NCBI GenBank assembly: GCA_028583405.1 | Contig: CM053243.1 | Coordinates: 30,493,632 to 30,557,631, forward strand | DNA length: 64,000 bases | Direction of reading: 5' to 3' | Source: Pogonophryne albipinna | Taxonomy: Eukaryota; Chordata; Actinopteri; Perciformes; Artedidraconidae | In this document: positions 1 through 12,723 of the stretch, piece by piece | Numbering within the stretch: position 1 is the stretch's first letter | How the letters are laid out: the number at the start of each line of letters is the position of its first letter | Position numbers and translations under genes: made by a program | Notes under the pieces: model-generated | What the model was told of the DNA's origin: nothing | Databases searched by the model: none | Seen by the model: only the letters and a program-made list of their open reading frames with translations

Positions 1-2340
1 AGGATGTTTTCAAGTACTTATCATTTCCTCCTATGTGTGGCCGTGGCTGGAATGTTGGCTTGGCGGGGAAATGCCTCAAAGTGGATGAAAAACTGCTTGT
101 GTAACAATTGACAACAAAAGACAGAAAAAATTACACAACCATGGCTGACAGTCGCACGCTAAAAGCACAAAAAAATGTAACAAAGAAGCATTTGAAAAGA
201 CCAGATATATGTGTTCTAAATCAGTGAGTAATTATTTTTTGCCCACAGTGAACAAAAATTCTTGAAAATCTGATTGCTTGAACTGCTTGTTTTTTTTTTT
301 TACAAAAAGAGAAAGCATAAAAGAAGAAACCAAAATGAGAAACTTAGAGCTGAATTATTTTTGGCAACTACATTCCAAGTGCCTCTACAACTAAAATATA
401 GACTTACTTCCAGTAACCTTATGTCTTGAACGTTTTTTTACTTCTAGCTGTGTTATATTCTCAAATCAAACAAACACATGTTACATTTAAGTAGCAGATA
501 CATTTCCAAACACAATACTAAATGGTAACTACTAACATATGTACGTCTGTGTCCAAGTGAAAGGCGATGTGCATGTTGTGATCACAAAAATGTGATAATA
601 ATTTCAATAAAAGGTTGTGCTCAGCCACAGCAAAGAGAAGATAAACAACTTCGAAATAGGCCATCAACAACTCCCAAACCACATAAACAATTGGAAAACA
701 AGACATTTGAAGACTATATGAGAGAGTAGTAATATGTTATAGTTCTCTACTAAGTCACTCAGATTGAAAAATAAAAGACCTGGTGTCAGGTGCAGAAGAA
801 AAAAAAGGATCGGATCTTCAACCTGCTACTTGTTTACAGTCATTTGATAAATGACACACTGACATACAGGTAATCTGATGAAAGTCTGAAGTATTCTGTA
901 GTTTCGGTGAAGATGAGGATTTGCCTATGAAGTATGAAGCAGTCAATATTAATCTTAACATCGCAACATCCTTTCCAGGGGATGAAAAAATAGATTCAAA
1001 CACTGTTCAGAGAAAACAGGATTAGGGATTACCCAAAAGTCAGTTTACTTAGCCAGAGGCTCAGCAAGTGATGACACATCTGTTCAAGCTGAGGTTAGTT
1101 TATCTGCGTCAGAGCCAATGTTAACAATATGTGTGCATGTGTGTGGAAATATGTGCCATCTTTCACAGTAGACAAAACAACCAAAACGGTTACATTTTTT
1201 ATAACAACCATACAACCATTAAGACACACTAAGAACAAAGTCATTCCAGTGCGATCTCTACTTATTACATTTGACTAAAAGTTCATTATAGGAATTTAAC
1301 AGTTAACTGACTGTTAATGTTCACAAATGAAGATATAGCTCTAATAGTGTAATTTTAAACCTCACCTTTAATCATAATAAATCAAATCTAACAGGGGGAT
1401 AGAAAAGCAGGGCGCACCTTTTAAGGGAAGTAATATTAAGTCAAATATCAAGTGCTAACTGAGCACGAACAACATTTTATGATGGGGACTCTGACATCTG
1501 TTAGTGGTCTAGCAAACACTAACATGCAGCATGCTTAATATCCGTCTGAACTGCCTTAATAGAGGTCTCCCCTTTTCTCTTCCTCCCAAATGAAATTATT
1601 TCTGCAATATGTAACAAGGTTTTTATCCAACATGAAAATATATCATCTGGACATTGTTGATGTATAACTTTCGGACTTCAGTAAATGTTGTATGATTCAA
1701 ACCTAAAAAACCTTACCTTTGTATAACAACATCTTCTTCATTTCAGATCTTAAAATGTTTCTCTTTGGTCTGATTTGTTTAGTTTTATTTGCATCTTCTC
1801 CAAAAGCATCTAGTGTTAAGACATTACATTCATATTGTTTCGTTGTAGGGACTAGTAATATTTGATTCAATTAACAATTTCAGAAATGCCTTTGTTTATA
1901 CTGCACTGTATTTCCAAGAAGTGTAATGAAACATTTGGTACCCACCAGAAGTTCTTTAACAAAATAAGAAGAAATGACAAACCAAAACAATTCAGTGCAA
2001 GTTTACTTTCCCACAGAATTGAAGAGCAGGCCTAAAACGTAGCGTGCAAAGCTCATTCAAGGAGGTAGTTTCCTCAATCCCAGGAGAAAGAGCCCTAATC
2101 TGTCTCCCATATGTGGCATGGCATAGCTGGTGGTTTGTGTAATAGCCACCCAGGCCATTTTACAACGCTTGAATAAAGCCAGAGAGACCACTGGCTGATT
2201 AACCACAGGAACTACCGTCTAGCTTGTTAATGAAGATGGATGTTGGGCACAGCACAGAGCCACAGTGAAGGCTAGATGTTGACACGTTTTATCTATCCTG
2301 TAATATGTCGTGTTTTATTAACTGTGCAACTGTCTGGCAG
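1..2340 (+). other. Intron of fgf7, no exon recognised
   Basis: This AT-rich stretch lies directly upstream of a recognisable FGF exon in the same orientation, so it is most simply the preceding intron. I looked for the signal peptide and the first beta-trefoil strands of an FGF7-type protein in the plus frames and did not find them. The upstream coding exon therefore probably lies left of the window. A short open frame at the very start (from 4) encodes a hydrophobic 27-residue peptide, but it has no FGF-like residues and ends without a clear splice site. Nothing else is supported here. Confidence 0.5.
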
Positions 2341-2827
2341 GTATCCTGGAGATCAGGACAGTGTCTGAGGGGGGCATACTGGCTATCAAAGGTGTGAAGA
2401 GTCAGTACTACATAACTATGAACAAGGCTGGACAGCTGCAAGGCAAGGTAATATTTTCCTCTTTGAGAGGCCACACACTGTTCAAGATAATACACAATCA
2501 AGCAAATATAAAGCAATAATTGCAGAACATAAATTTGAACTAATGAAGCACTTACAATAATGACATTCAAATATTTTTTTCAAGCTGTTATGTTTGTCTT
2601 ATCCTTTACAGAGGCTCTACAATGAAAACTGCAACTTCAAGGAGGTTTTCCTAGAAAACTACTTCAACGCTTACTCCTCTGCAAAGTGGACTAAAAATCG
2701 CAAAGAAATGTTCATAACTCTGTCTCAGAAGGGAAGGCCGATGCGAGGAAAGAAGACCAGGAGGGAGCACATAGCGTCTCACTTCATCCCTATGAAGTGC
2801 AGGGAGGAGGAGAGGAGAGTGGACTGA
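2341..2827 (+). CDS. fgf7: Fibroblast growth factor 7, last two coding exons
   Basis: A secreted, heparin-binding paracrine ligand; the family signals from mesenchyme to epithelial FGFR2b. Two exons are visible. 2341-2447 follows a CAG acceptor, starts with the last two bases of a codon and ends at a GTAATA donor. 2612-2827 follows TTTACAG and ends at TGA. They encode the C-terminal half of the beta-trefoil: EIRTV, AIKGV, the N-x-x-CNFKE segment, SAKWT and the [11 protein letters not shown] heparin-binding strand. EIRTV, AIKGV and SAKWT match FGF7 rather than FGF10 or FGF22. The protein ends [15 protein letters not shown], an unusual charged tail beyond the usual short end of FGF7. A poly(A) signal lies at 3037-3042. 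Upstream exons are not in the window. The nearby dtwd1 gene supports the fgf7 assignment, because the two are also linked in human 15q21. Confidence 0.92.
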
Positions 2828-3042
2828 AAAGGCTGACGACTGATCAGTCGCAGATTGTGTATGATTTCAATCACATATTATATATGTTACCAGACACATG
2901 TAAACTCATTACCAACATCACGCTCCACTCTCCTCTAGGTGTAGGTAGTTATGTAATGTCTATTATATGTTGTCATTTCCATAAGATAAGGCATTACATA
3001 TCAGATGAGCACATTGAGCTATTCCAAACATTCTCAAATAAA

Positions 3043-4029
3043 ATGTCGAAACAAGGAAATATTTGTAACAGCCTTGAATGAAACACAAACTGTAAAACCA
3101 CTAAAGGCTACTTATTGTTGGTTTCTTTTGAGTTAAATATTATATTTCCTCATATAACAGTTGAGTGTTTTCTTATAAAAAAGTACAATGTATGATACAC
3201 AGTCAAGACTGTATCCTTTTTCAAAGATGATCTTCACCCAGCCAGAGGAGGAGCTCTCTATGATCAACAGAAAGGCCCACGATGGAGATTTGTCTTGACC
3301 AAGAAGTGCTGAAGCAAGCTGGACTCGTCTTTTTTTACTGGTTGTGCTCAGAGCACACAAAAAAGAGGCAGGATAAACTACAAAAGCATGTTGAGTAAAG
3401 TTAAGAGTGTGTAGGACAATCTGTTGTGGATGATCTGTTTTGAGGACCAGACTGGTCAAGTGCACGGTTGCTGCTCACTGATTCCCTCTTCATTATCAAG
3501 GTGTGATTTTGAAATGCTAAAGTATTCTGCTGCTGCTGATAAAAATATCCAGATTAAAATACAAAGTGAACAATGTGTTAAATGTGTATGCTATGCAGCC
3601 TCTTCTCTTCAAGTTGATAACCCTGTACATTGTAAGTAAATATTCCTTCTTACAGACTTTTATTTTACTCTGTGTTAAGACATTCACATTTGAACCAAGA
3701 CAAGACATTCATCAGGTCAATTTATTTTTACGACATATAATCAACTCATTTCAATCTCAAAAGATGACTCACTATTATCATTTATGGTTGTAAGTTATTT
3801 GTATAAATCAATTAAATGATATGCTAGACTTCAAGAGTGTCCCTTTTCCTTATAATGTGCATTGTTCTACTTATATTATTCTACTTGGATTGCTGGTGGG
3901 TTCTTTGACCACTAGGGGGTATAAGAGACTCTAAAAAGCAAACAACTAGCTTATTAAGTCATTTTTGTCACATGTCAGCCTACTTGCACCAAGCCCCCAG
4001 GAAGTGCGCCGGACTCTGAGGAAAATATT
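3043..4029. other. Intergenic stretch downstream of fgf7
   Basis: This follows the fgf7 poly(A) signal. It holds short open frames on both strands (for example 3133-3465 minus and 3424-3639 plus) without recognisable protein similarity or splice context. I see no RNA gene or repeat structure here. Confidence 0.4.
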
Positions 4030-4338
4030 CGTTGTGTCCAAACGGCAGTACTGCAAGTCCGTGATGTCCCTGGGCCCGGAAATACTTTTTCCCATTGATT
4101 GGGAAAGAGACGTCTGTAAATCGTTGGATAATTATTTTTTAACCAAATAAACTACCCAGTATTAACATCTGTATATCCCTTATTAAAAACATTATGTCCT
4201 CAAATTGTAATAACGTATAATTGCTAATAACGTTATGAGAGTTATTTTCCTCGGCATTATGAACGCGCATCTGACACATAGGCCGTTTCTCAATCGCGAG
4301 TAAAACTGATGCAGAGCAACTATTTCAAGTATACTACA

Positions 4339-4752
4339 TGTCACGATCTGTCAGTGTTGTGTTTTGTCTTGTCTAGATCTGTCTTTGGTTTTCTGTCTGC
4401 ATTGTGTCTTGTCTAGATCTGTCTTTGGTTTTCTGTCTGCGTTGTGTTTTGTCTTGTTTAGATCTGTCTGTGGTTCCCTGTCAGTTTCCCTGGTGTGTCT
4501 AATTTACCCAATTGTGTTCACCTGGTGTCCCTGTGTTTTCTCCTGCCTCCTCACCTGTGTCTTGTTTGTATGATTAGTCTTGTGTGTATTTAAGTTCTGG
4601 TTTTTCTGTCTTTGTCGGTTCGTCTTGTGATATGGCTTGTTCCTCGGTGAGTGTTCTGTTTAGTCTTTATTTAATAGTATAGCCTTGAAATAAAGGAGTT
4701 TTTTGTCACTTTAATCTGCATTTGGGTCCTGCTTCCTACACACACCGTAACA
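4339..4752 (+). repeat. 5' LTR
   Basis: This 414-bp LTR runs from TGTCACG to CGTAACA. Its 5' part holds an internal repeat of a unit of about 70 bp containing TCTAGATCTGTCTTTGGTTT. An AATAAAG signal lies near 4688, followed by the conserved TGCATTTGGGTCCT block. A primer-site-like stretch follows directly, then the ATG of the ORF at 4771. Confidence 0.7.
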
Positions 4753-4770
4753 GTACGAACCGACCAAGAA

Positions 4771-6810
4771 ATGGACCCAGCAGATGATCCATTTGAGGTG
4801 GAACTACAACATTTTTCCTTTTATTTGGCTTGCTACTATGATTGGTGGAAGGGAGCGTCCAGTGTTCTGCAGAAGGAGGCCGCTCTGGTAGAGGCGCACC
4901 GGTTGGCTATGGAGAAACCAGACTTGGTGAAATTCTTACCTGGCTGGATTTTGAACTTCCTCTGGGTGTGTGATTTCCAGCCTGCTGACTACAAACGTCT
5001 CCGTGTGTTCCGTCTGGAGTCAACCAGTGCTTCTGCCCCAGTTCCTGCTCCTGTCCAGGAGTCGTATTCTGGAACTTGTCTGGCTTTTGGAGGTCCACGG
5101 AGCCTTCAGGCGGCTTCTAAGAGAAGGAGTCGCAAGTCCAGGCTAGCAGCCCGAGCCCCAAGAGCCATGATTCCGGTCCCAGTTCTGGCCCCAGCGGCCA
5201 TGGTTCCGGCCCCAGCAACCATGGTTCCGGCCCCAGTACCGGGCCCAGCAGCAATGGTTCCGGCTCCAGAACCGGTCCCCACAGCCATGGTTCCGGCTCC
5301 AGAACCGGCCCACGCAGCCATGGTCCCTGCTACAGAACCGGCCCACACAGCCATGGTCCCAGCCCCAGTCCTGGCCCCAGCAGCCATGGCTCCGGCCCCA
5401 GCAGCCATGGTTCCGGCTTCAGTACCGGCCCCAGTAGCCATGGTCCCAACTCCAGTTTCGGCTCCAGGACTGGCTCTCCGGCCGACTCCAGCTCCCCGTG
5501 TCCTGTCGGCGTACCGACCGACACAAGTCCCCTCTCAAGTTCCCTCTCAGGTCCCCTGTCGAGTCTCTTCTCGAGTCCCCTCTCAGGTCCCCTCTCGAGT
5601 CCCCTCTCGAGTTCCCTCTCGAGTCATCTCTCGAGTCATCTCTCGAGTTCCCTCTCGAGTCACCTCTCGAGTCCCCTCTCGAGTCCCTACCCAATGTCCT
5701 GGTCCGTTGGAGGTTCCACTGGGGGTCCTGCCAACCCTGTGTCCTGTGCCGTTGGAGGCCCCGCCGTCTACTCTTCTGCCGGTGGTCCTGCCAACCCTAT
5801 GTCCTGTGCCGTTGGAGGTTCCGCTGGGGGTCCTGCCAACTCTATGTCCTGTCCCGTTGGGGGTCCCGCCGACTACTCTTCTGCCGGGGGTCCTGCCAAC
5901 CCTATGTCCTGTGCCGTTGGAGGTCCCGCCGACTACTCTCCTGCCGGGGGTCCTGCCAACCCTGTGTCCTGTCCCGTTGGGGGTCCCGCCGACGACTCTT
6001 CTGCCGGGGGTCCTGCCAACCCTATGTCCTGTTCCGTTGGAGGACCCGCTGAGAGTCCTGCCAATCCCATGTCTTGTTCCGTTGAAGGTCTCGCCGTTAC
6101 CTGTCTCGTCGGGGGTCCTGCCAACTCCTGGTCCTCTTCCGTGGGGGATCCTGCCGAAGCCTGTCCCACCGGCTCTGGTTCCTGCCCGGCCTCCGGAGCT
6201 GTCCCGTCAGCGCCTTCCTGCCCGGCCTCCGGAGCTGTCCCGTCAGCGCCTTCCTGCCCGGCCTCCGGAGCTGTCCCGTCAGCGCCTTCCTGCCCGGCCT
6301 CCGGAGAGCCGCGGTCTGCGCCCTCGAGCCCGGCCCCCTGAGAGCCGCGGTCTTCGCCCTCGAGCCCGGCCCCCTGAGTGCCGGGGTCTTCGCCCTCATG
6401 CTCGGCCCCCTGAGTTCGCCCGCTGTGGCCTTCGCCCCTCCATGGACTCTGCCTTGACCCCGGGCCGTCCGCCCGAGTTCCCCTCCATGGTCTCTACCTT
6501 GCCCCCGGGCCGACCGCCCGAGACCCCCTCCATGGTCTCTGCCTTGCCCCCGGGCTGTCCGCCCGAGATCCCTTCCGGGTCCTCCGCTATGCTCCTGGGT
6601 TGTCAGCCCAAACCCGTCCTCCTGACCCCCTCCACCCACCCTGGAGGCCCTAGTTTTGTGTCTTCCTCCTTGTGTTTTGTCTGGTCCTCCTCCCTGTCGT
6701 TAGTTTCCCTGGTGTCTGTCTCATTGTGTTCACCTGTTGCCCTTGTGTTTCTCCCTCCCCTGCCCAGCTGTGTCTTGTCCTGTGATTACCCTTCTGTGTA
6801 TTTAGTCTAG
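4771..6810 (+). CDS. Gag-like N-terminus with Pro-rich tandem-repeat protein of the LTR element
   Basis: A 679-codon ORF starts at ATG 4771, 18 bases after the 5' LTR. Residues 1 to about 115 are non-repetitive, begin MDPADDPF, and look like the short Gag-like leader of fish LTR elements. The rest is low complexity in blocks: Ala/Pro/Val repeats (about residues 130-250), Ser-Arg-Val-Pro repeats (251-308), Pro-Leu-Glu-Val-Pro-like repeats with LPTLCPVP (309-433) and ARPPE repeats (472-547). The last roughly 50 residues are hydrophobic and are translated from the 3' LTR. The repeats also leave other frames open on both strands, so openness is weak evidence for selection. No zinc knuckle or enzyme motif is present. 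Function unknown. Confidence 0.55.
   Translation: MDPADDPFEVELQHFSFYLACYYDWWKGASSVLQKEAALVEAHRLAMEKPDLVKFLPGWILNFLWVCDFQPADYKRLRVFRLESTSASAPVPAPVQESYSGTCLAFGGPRSLQAASKRRSRKSRLAARAPRAMIPVPVLAPAAMVPAPATMVPAPVPGPAAMVPAPEPVPTAMVPAPEPAHAAMVPATEPAHTAMVPAPVLAPAAMAPAPAAMVPASVPAPVAMVPTPVSAPGLALRPTPAPRVLSAYRPTQVPSQVPSQVPCRVSSRVPSQVPSRVPSRVPSRVISRVISRVPSRVTSRVPSRVPTQCPGPLEVPLGVLPTLCPVPLEAPPSTLLPVVLPTLCPVPLEVPLGVLPTLCPVPLGVPPTTLLPGVLPTLCPVPLEVPPTTLLPGVLPTLCPVPLGVPPTTLLPGVLPTLCPVPLEDPLRVLPIPCLVPLKVSPLPVSSGVLPTPGPLPWGILPKPVPPALVPARPPELSRQRLPARPPELSRQRLPARPPELSRQRLPARPPESRGLRPRARPPESRGLRPRARPPECRGLRPHARPPEFARCGLRPSMDSALTPGRPPEFPSMVSTLPPGRPPETPSMVSALPPGCPPEIPSGSSAMLLGCQPKPVLLTPSTHPGGPSFVSSSLCFVWSSSLSLVSLVSVSLCSPVALVFLPPLPSCVLSCDYPSVYLV
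5160..6410 (+). repeat. Four adjacent minisatellite arrays inside the LTR element
   Basis: Distinct tandem units follow one another. At 5160-5480 the units are variants of GCCATGGTTCCGGCCCCA. At 5521-5695 there are about a dozen 15-bp units of the type GTCCCCTCTCGA. At 5700-6070 the units are about 60 bp and contain GTCCTGCCAACCCTATGTCC. At 6185-6410 the units are about 36 bp and contain CCCGGCCTCCGGAGCTG. Units are close to multiples of three, which keeps the reading frame open. GC content is far above the surrounding DNA. Confidence 0.8.
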
Positions 6811-6986
6811 TCTTCCCCTGTGTTCCATGTCGGTCCATTGTTTCCACGGTCTGTGTTCCTTGTGCTGCTCGTTTGTTTTTGGATATTTTTGGATACTGCC
6901 TTTTTGCCACAGCTTTTATGATTTAATAAAGCTCGCTTTTTGTTAAATTCTGCATTTGGGTCCTACCTTTTGCACGCATCCTGACA
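6650..6986 (+). repeat. 3' LTR, left border approximate
   Basis: It matches the 5' LTR from the AGTTTCCCTGGTG block onward, through TGTGTTCACCTG, TCTGTGTATTTAGT, an AATAAAG signal near 6925 and the terminal GCATTTGGGTCCT block. It is shorter than the 5' LTR because it lacks the internal 70-bp repeat. I could not fix its left border exactly, since no clear polypurine tract precedes it. Confidence 0.6.
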
Positions 6987-7125
6987 CTACGTCATTGAGT
7001 GGCGCCGAAGGACTGTTTAAATGCATGTCAAATGCCCAGCATTCTGCGCCACTCTGACGTAGAATACTTGAAATAGTTGCTCTGCAGCATGTGTACTCGC
7101 GATTGAGAAACGGCCATAGACACTG

Positions 7126-7675
7126 GGTGTTTCTCAATCGCGAGGATGCTGGCTTGGTAGTCGCGTACTTCCAAGTCACTTCCTTCAGAAACGAAGCAAG
7201 TATACTTCCAAGCCACGGCTTCGGAAAACGAAGAAGAATGGAACAGGCTAACAAGTGTGCCACTCTCTCTAACGGTTTCAACATAAACTGTACCGAAAAT
7301 AAATACCTCACGATGTCTATCTAATTATGAACTTGCTTTACTTTCACGGAATTTTTGGTGATAACAAACAAATGTAACAAATGTACCAACACATGTTCTA
7401 CGCCACTACATACTTACATTTAAATGTGTGCTGCGTCGGTTCAGCCATTCTCCGCAAGGGTTTTTGAAATTGGTCCTTGCGCAAAGCATTGTGGGGATTT
7501 TAAGGACGCGAAGTCTACCCATGTGCAGCCTTGAAATTTCCCCCAAACCAAGGACACGGCCTCGGTGGAATCCCAAGTATGCTGGAGATTGGAACAGTCC
7601 TTCGGCGGCACTCGATGACCTAGCATCCTTGAAATATTGGCTTGGAAGCCAGTATCCTCGAGATTGAGAAACGGC
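7126..7675. mobile_element. TIR element B, related to element A
   Basis: The left end carries TTTCTCAATCGCGAGGATGC and the right end the inverted form (GTATCCTCGAGATTGAGAAA), so the element is about 550 bp with long terminal inverted repeats. The outer 20 bp match element A, so both belong to one family. CTG occurs on both sides (7123-7125, 7676-7678) and could be a 3-bp target duplication, but the terminal bases allow other alignments. No transposase is encoded, so it is a non-autonomous, MITE-like copy. Confidence 0.6.
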
Positions 7676-7920
7676 CTGCAGTGTGAGCTCGGGGGGCGGG
7701 GCTTAAGGGGCAACTCAACTGCGCATGCTCTATGACTATGAGCACACATACGGGTACTTTTGCTCTGACAGCCAGGCATGACGGGTAATCTGTGACGTTT
7801 CGCTCTCTCAAAAGTTGGGCCATTTTGTCCTCATGCACCAATGAGCAGCTCTCATAGGAAAGAACGAGACCCCGCCACCGACGTTGTATCCAGTTCTTAT
7901 TATACATCCATGACTTGCAC

Positions 7921-10639
<2,719 letters not shown>

Positions 10640-10862
10640 TGTGGGTGTTTGCACCCGCTATATCTGACTACTGTATATGGATTTCAATGACTACTTTTAC
10701 GATGTTGTATTTTAGTGTTGCCTCTGTGTTTAGTGTCCTGTCTGTCTGTAACTTTGTGTGGTAGTGTTACCACTGACAGGTCTCTCTTGAAAATGAGACC
10801 TTTTGTCTCAATGAGATTTTACACCTGTATAAATAAAGGTTAAATAAAATTAAAAAAAATAC
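10640..10862 (+). mobile_element. 3' tail of an L2-like LINE
   Basis: The stretch ends GGTCTCTCTTGAAAATGAGAC, then TCTCAATGAGAT, then TAAATAAAGGTTAAATAAA. This stem-like pair followed by an A-rich tail is typical of the 3' UTR of fish L2-type LINEs. No reverse transcriptase is attached, so it is a severely 5'-truncated copy. Confidence 0.5.
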
Positions 10863-10964
10863 AACAAATGTCTAATTTTAACACAACAGGAGAAAATGAT
10901 TAAAGACTTAAATTATACCTGATTCTTGTTGTGCTGTAGAAGCAGATGTCTTTGTTCCATAACA

Positions 10965-12556
10965 GGCCAAAGATTGGGTGTCAATCCTGAACAAGGATCT
11001 GCTACTTGATATAAATAATTATAGACCAATCTCTATAATCTGTTCTATTTCCAAAGTTTTGGAGAAAATAATTTATAATCAACTGTCACATTATCTCAAT
11101 ACTTATAATATTTGATCTCCGGTTCAATCTGGCTTCAGGCCTAATCACTCCACAACAACTGCCCTACTTACATTTTCGAATGACTTGTACTCTGCTGCAG
11201 ATGATGGTGAACTCACAGGCGCCATTTTTATTGACTTGACAAAAGCCTTTGATTTTGTTGATCGATATCTGCTCTTGGATAAACTTCACGGCATTGGCCT
11301 TTCTAATAATACAGTGTTATGGTTTAACTCGTACCTTCACAATAGAAAGCAATGTGTGGTTGTTAATGGAAAACAGTCTGACCTGTTGATCCAACAAAAG
11401 GGTGTACCCCAAGCAGGATCAACTCTGGGCCCACTTCTGTTTTCTATTTACATAAATGATCTATCTTCTTGTCTCATTAATTGTCGTTCTCACCTTTATG
11501 CTGATGACACTGTCATATATACATCCAAATCTGACTTTTCACAAAGTCAGATATCTCTTCAATCGGATTTTAATATCTTACAGGACTGGCTATCACACAA
11601 TAAACTACTGCTCAACAAAACAAAATCTTATACCATGGTCTTTGGAACCAGGCAGAAGCTCAAATCCAAACCTAATGTAGTAATAAAATGTAAGGATGGC
11701 ACTTCTCTGCATAAAGTTGATAGCTTTAAATATCTTGGTGTATGGCTAGACTCTGAACTTTCATTTAAACTACATATAAAGCATGTAATACAAAAAGTCA
11801 ATTACGGAATCGGTGTCTTACACCGCTCTCGCAATTGTTTTACGCTCAGTGTCCGAAAGAGAATTGCTTCTCAACTTATTTTTCCGATTATGGACTATTG
11901 TGATGTTGTCTACCAAAATGCACATAAATAAGATCTTGCTCCACTCAACATAGCCTACAACAGACTATGCAGATTTGTTCTTGGTTGTCCTTTTCGTACA
12001 CATCACTGCACAATGTATAACCAACTTAAATGGTCTTCATTAAATGTAAGAAGACACACACATTGGCTTCAACTGATATTTAAATGCATTTATCTTAACT
12101 ATCCCCCTTATTTAAAGCAGTATTTTGTACCCTACTCACCAATTCATCAAGTTAGACACTGTCCAGATTTATTTCTCTGTCCCCTCTGCAAAAGAATCGA
12201 TTGGCAGAAGAGCGTTCATGTTCAAAGCCCCAACAGACTGGAATACTTTACCTGCTGCTATTAGATCTCTTGCATCATTGGGTATGTTTAGACATGCATT
12301 ATCATCTCACTTTCAACTGGTCTGCACTTGTTATTGATGAAACTGATTTGCTCGACTGTCTCACAAATTGTAATGATTATAATGATTGTATGTATTACTT
12401 TAATTTTACTTAAAAGACTGTACGTGGTTTGTCTTGTGTGTCATGTTTTGCTTTTTGTTTATGCATGTCTGTAAGTTGTTGCTATTGTCGGGACCCCCTT
12501 GAAAACGAGATGGTGCATCTCAAGGGGTTTATCCCAATAAATACAATTTCTATATA
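10965..12556 (+). mobile_element. 5'-truncated L2/CR1-type LINE
   Basis: The copy starts inside the reverse transcriptase domain and runs to a 3' tail with a hairpin (CCCCTTGAAAACGAGAT and ATCTCAAGGGG) followed by AATAAATACA. Truncation at the 5' end with a preserved 3' hairpin is the usual result of target-primed reverse transcription. The clade call (L2 or near it) rests on the reverse transcriptase motifs and tail style and is not proven. Confidence 0.75.
10997..12337 (+). pseudogene. Broken LINE reverse transcriptase
   Basis: The translated fragment carries the successive motifs of a non-LTR reverse transcriptase: NNYRPIS, GFRPNHST, FIDLTKAFD, the GVPQAGSTLGPLLF block, the catalytic LYADDTVIY, and a KYLGVWLD segment. 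An in-frame TGA at about 11113-11115 and a TAA at 11929-11931 interrupt it. After the second stop the same frame continues with recognisable C-terminal sequence (DLAPLNIAYNRLCRF) until a frameshift near 12180-12240. It is therefore inactive. The endonuclease domain is missing. Confidence 0.8.
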
Positions 12557-12723
12557 TACTGTATAAGAAACACAACTAAAAGGTCTCTTTAAAGCTGATC
12601 TGTTTTTATTATGGGCTTTATTAGACATAATAACAATAAGACTAGTGATAAAAACGTTAGTATTTGTATGTAAACTGTTTGATCCCTGGCTCAGATGTAA
12701 TCCATTCACATAATTGCAATACC

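Larger units (their letters stand above)
4339..6986 (+). mobile_element. Short non-autonomous LTR retroelement with repeat-rich ORF
   Basis: The element begins TGTCACG and ends CCTGACA, with inverted TGTCA/TGACA tips. It is flanked by CTACA (4334-4338) and CTACG (6987-6991), a 5-bp duplication with one mismatch. The two ends are related: both carry a TGTGTTCACCTG segment, an AATAAAG-type poly(A) signal and a terminal GCATTTGGGTCCT block. The surrounding palindrome supplies the pre-insertion sequence and confirms the borders. There is one long ORF and no protease, reverse transcriptase, RNase H or integrase, so it must have moved with help from another Ty3/Gypsy-like element. The Ty3/Gypsy origin is inferred from LTR structure and duplication length. 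Confidence 0.75.
4281..7115. mobile_element. Palindromic TIR element A, split by an LTR element
   Basis: The left end (GGCCGTTTCTCAATCGCGAG, from 4281) is the reverse complement of the right end, which finishes at 7115. The inverted homology continues through GAGCAACTATTTCAAGTAT, so the original element was a nearly complete palindrome of under 200 bp. It is flanked by ATA at 4278-4280 and 7116-7118, a 3-bp duplication of the size made by PIF/Harbinger transposases. The superfamily is inferred from that length only. Its length here is mostly an LTR retroelement inserted into the left arm at 4339-6986. Confidence 0.65.
4030..7920 (+). repeat. Interspersed repeat split by later insertions
   Basis: The segment 4030-4280 begins GTGTCCAAACGG and runs into a TAAATAAACTACCCAG block; it matches the copy near 29103-29280. 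The continuation of that same copy (GCGCATGCTCT, then CTCATAGGA, then CATCCATGAC) is found here at about 7679-7920. The two halves are therefore one old repeat interrupted by everything between 4281 and about 7675. The repeat has no coding capacity and its family name is not clear to me. Confidence 0.6.

Noticed and set aside
2341..2827. Assignment as fgf10 because nnt is nearby
   Set aside because: The residues EIRTV, AIKGV, NCNFKE, SAKWT and [11 protein letters not shown] match FGF7, and dtwd1 linkage also fits FGF7.
3133..3465. 110-codon open frame on the minus strand downstream of fgf7
   Set aside because: It has no similarity I recognise and lies in AT-rich intergenic DNA.
5521..5695. 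Regular 15-bp repeats that could suggest a CRISPR array
   Set aside because: There are no spacers between the units, and they lie in a eukaryotic LTR element; it is a minisatellite.
5498..6639. Additional long open frames in other phases and on the minus strand (for example 5498-6052, 5694-6341, 6097-6639)
   Set aside because: They share the GC-rich tandem arrays with the 4771-6810 frame, lack any leader sequence and follow from the near-absence of stop triplets in the repeats.
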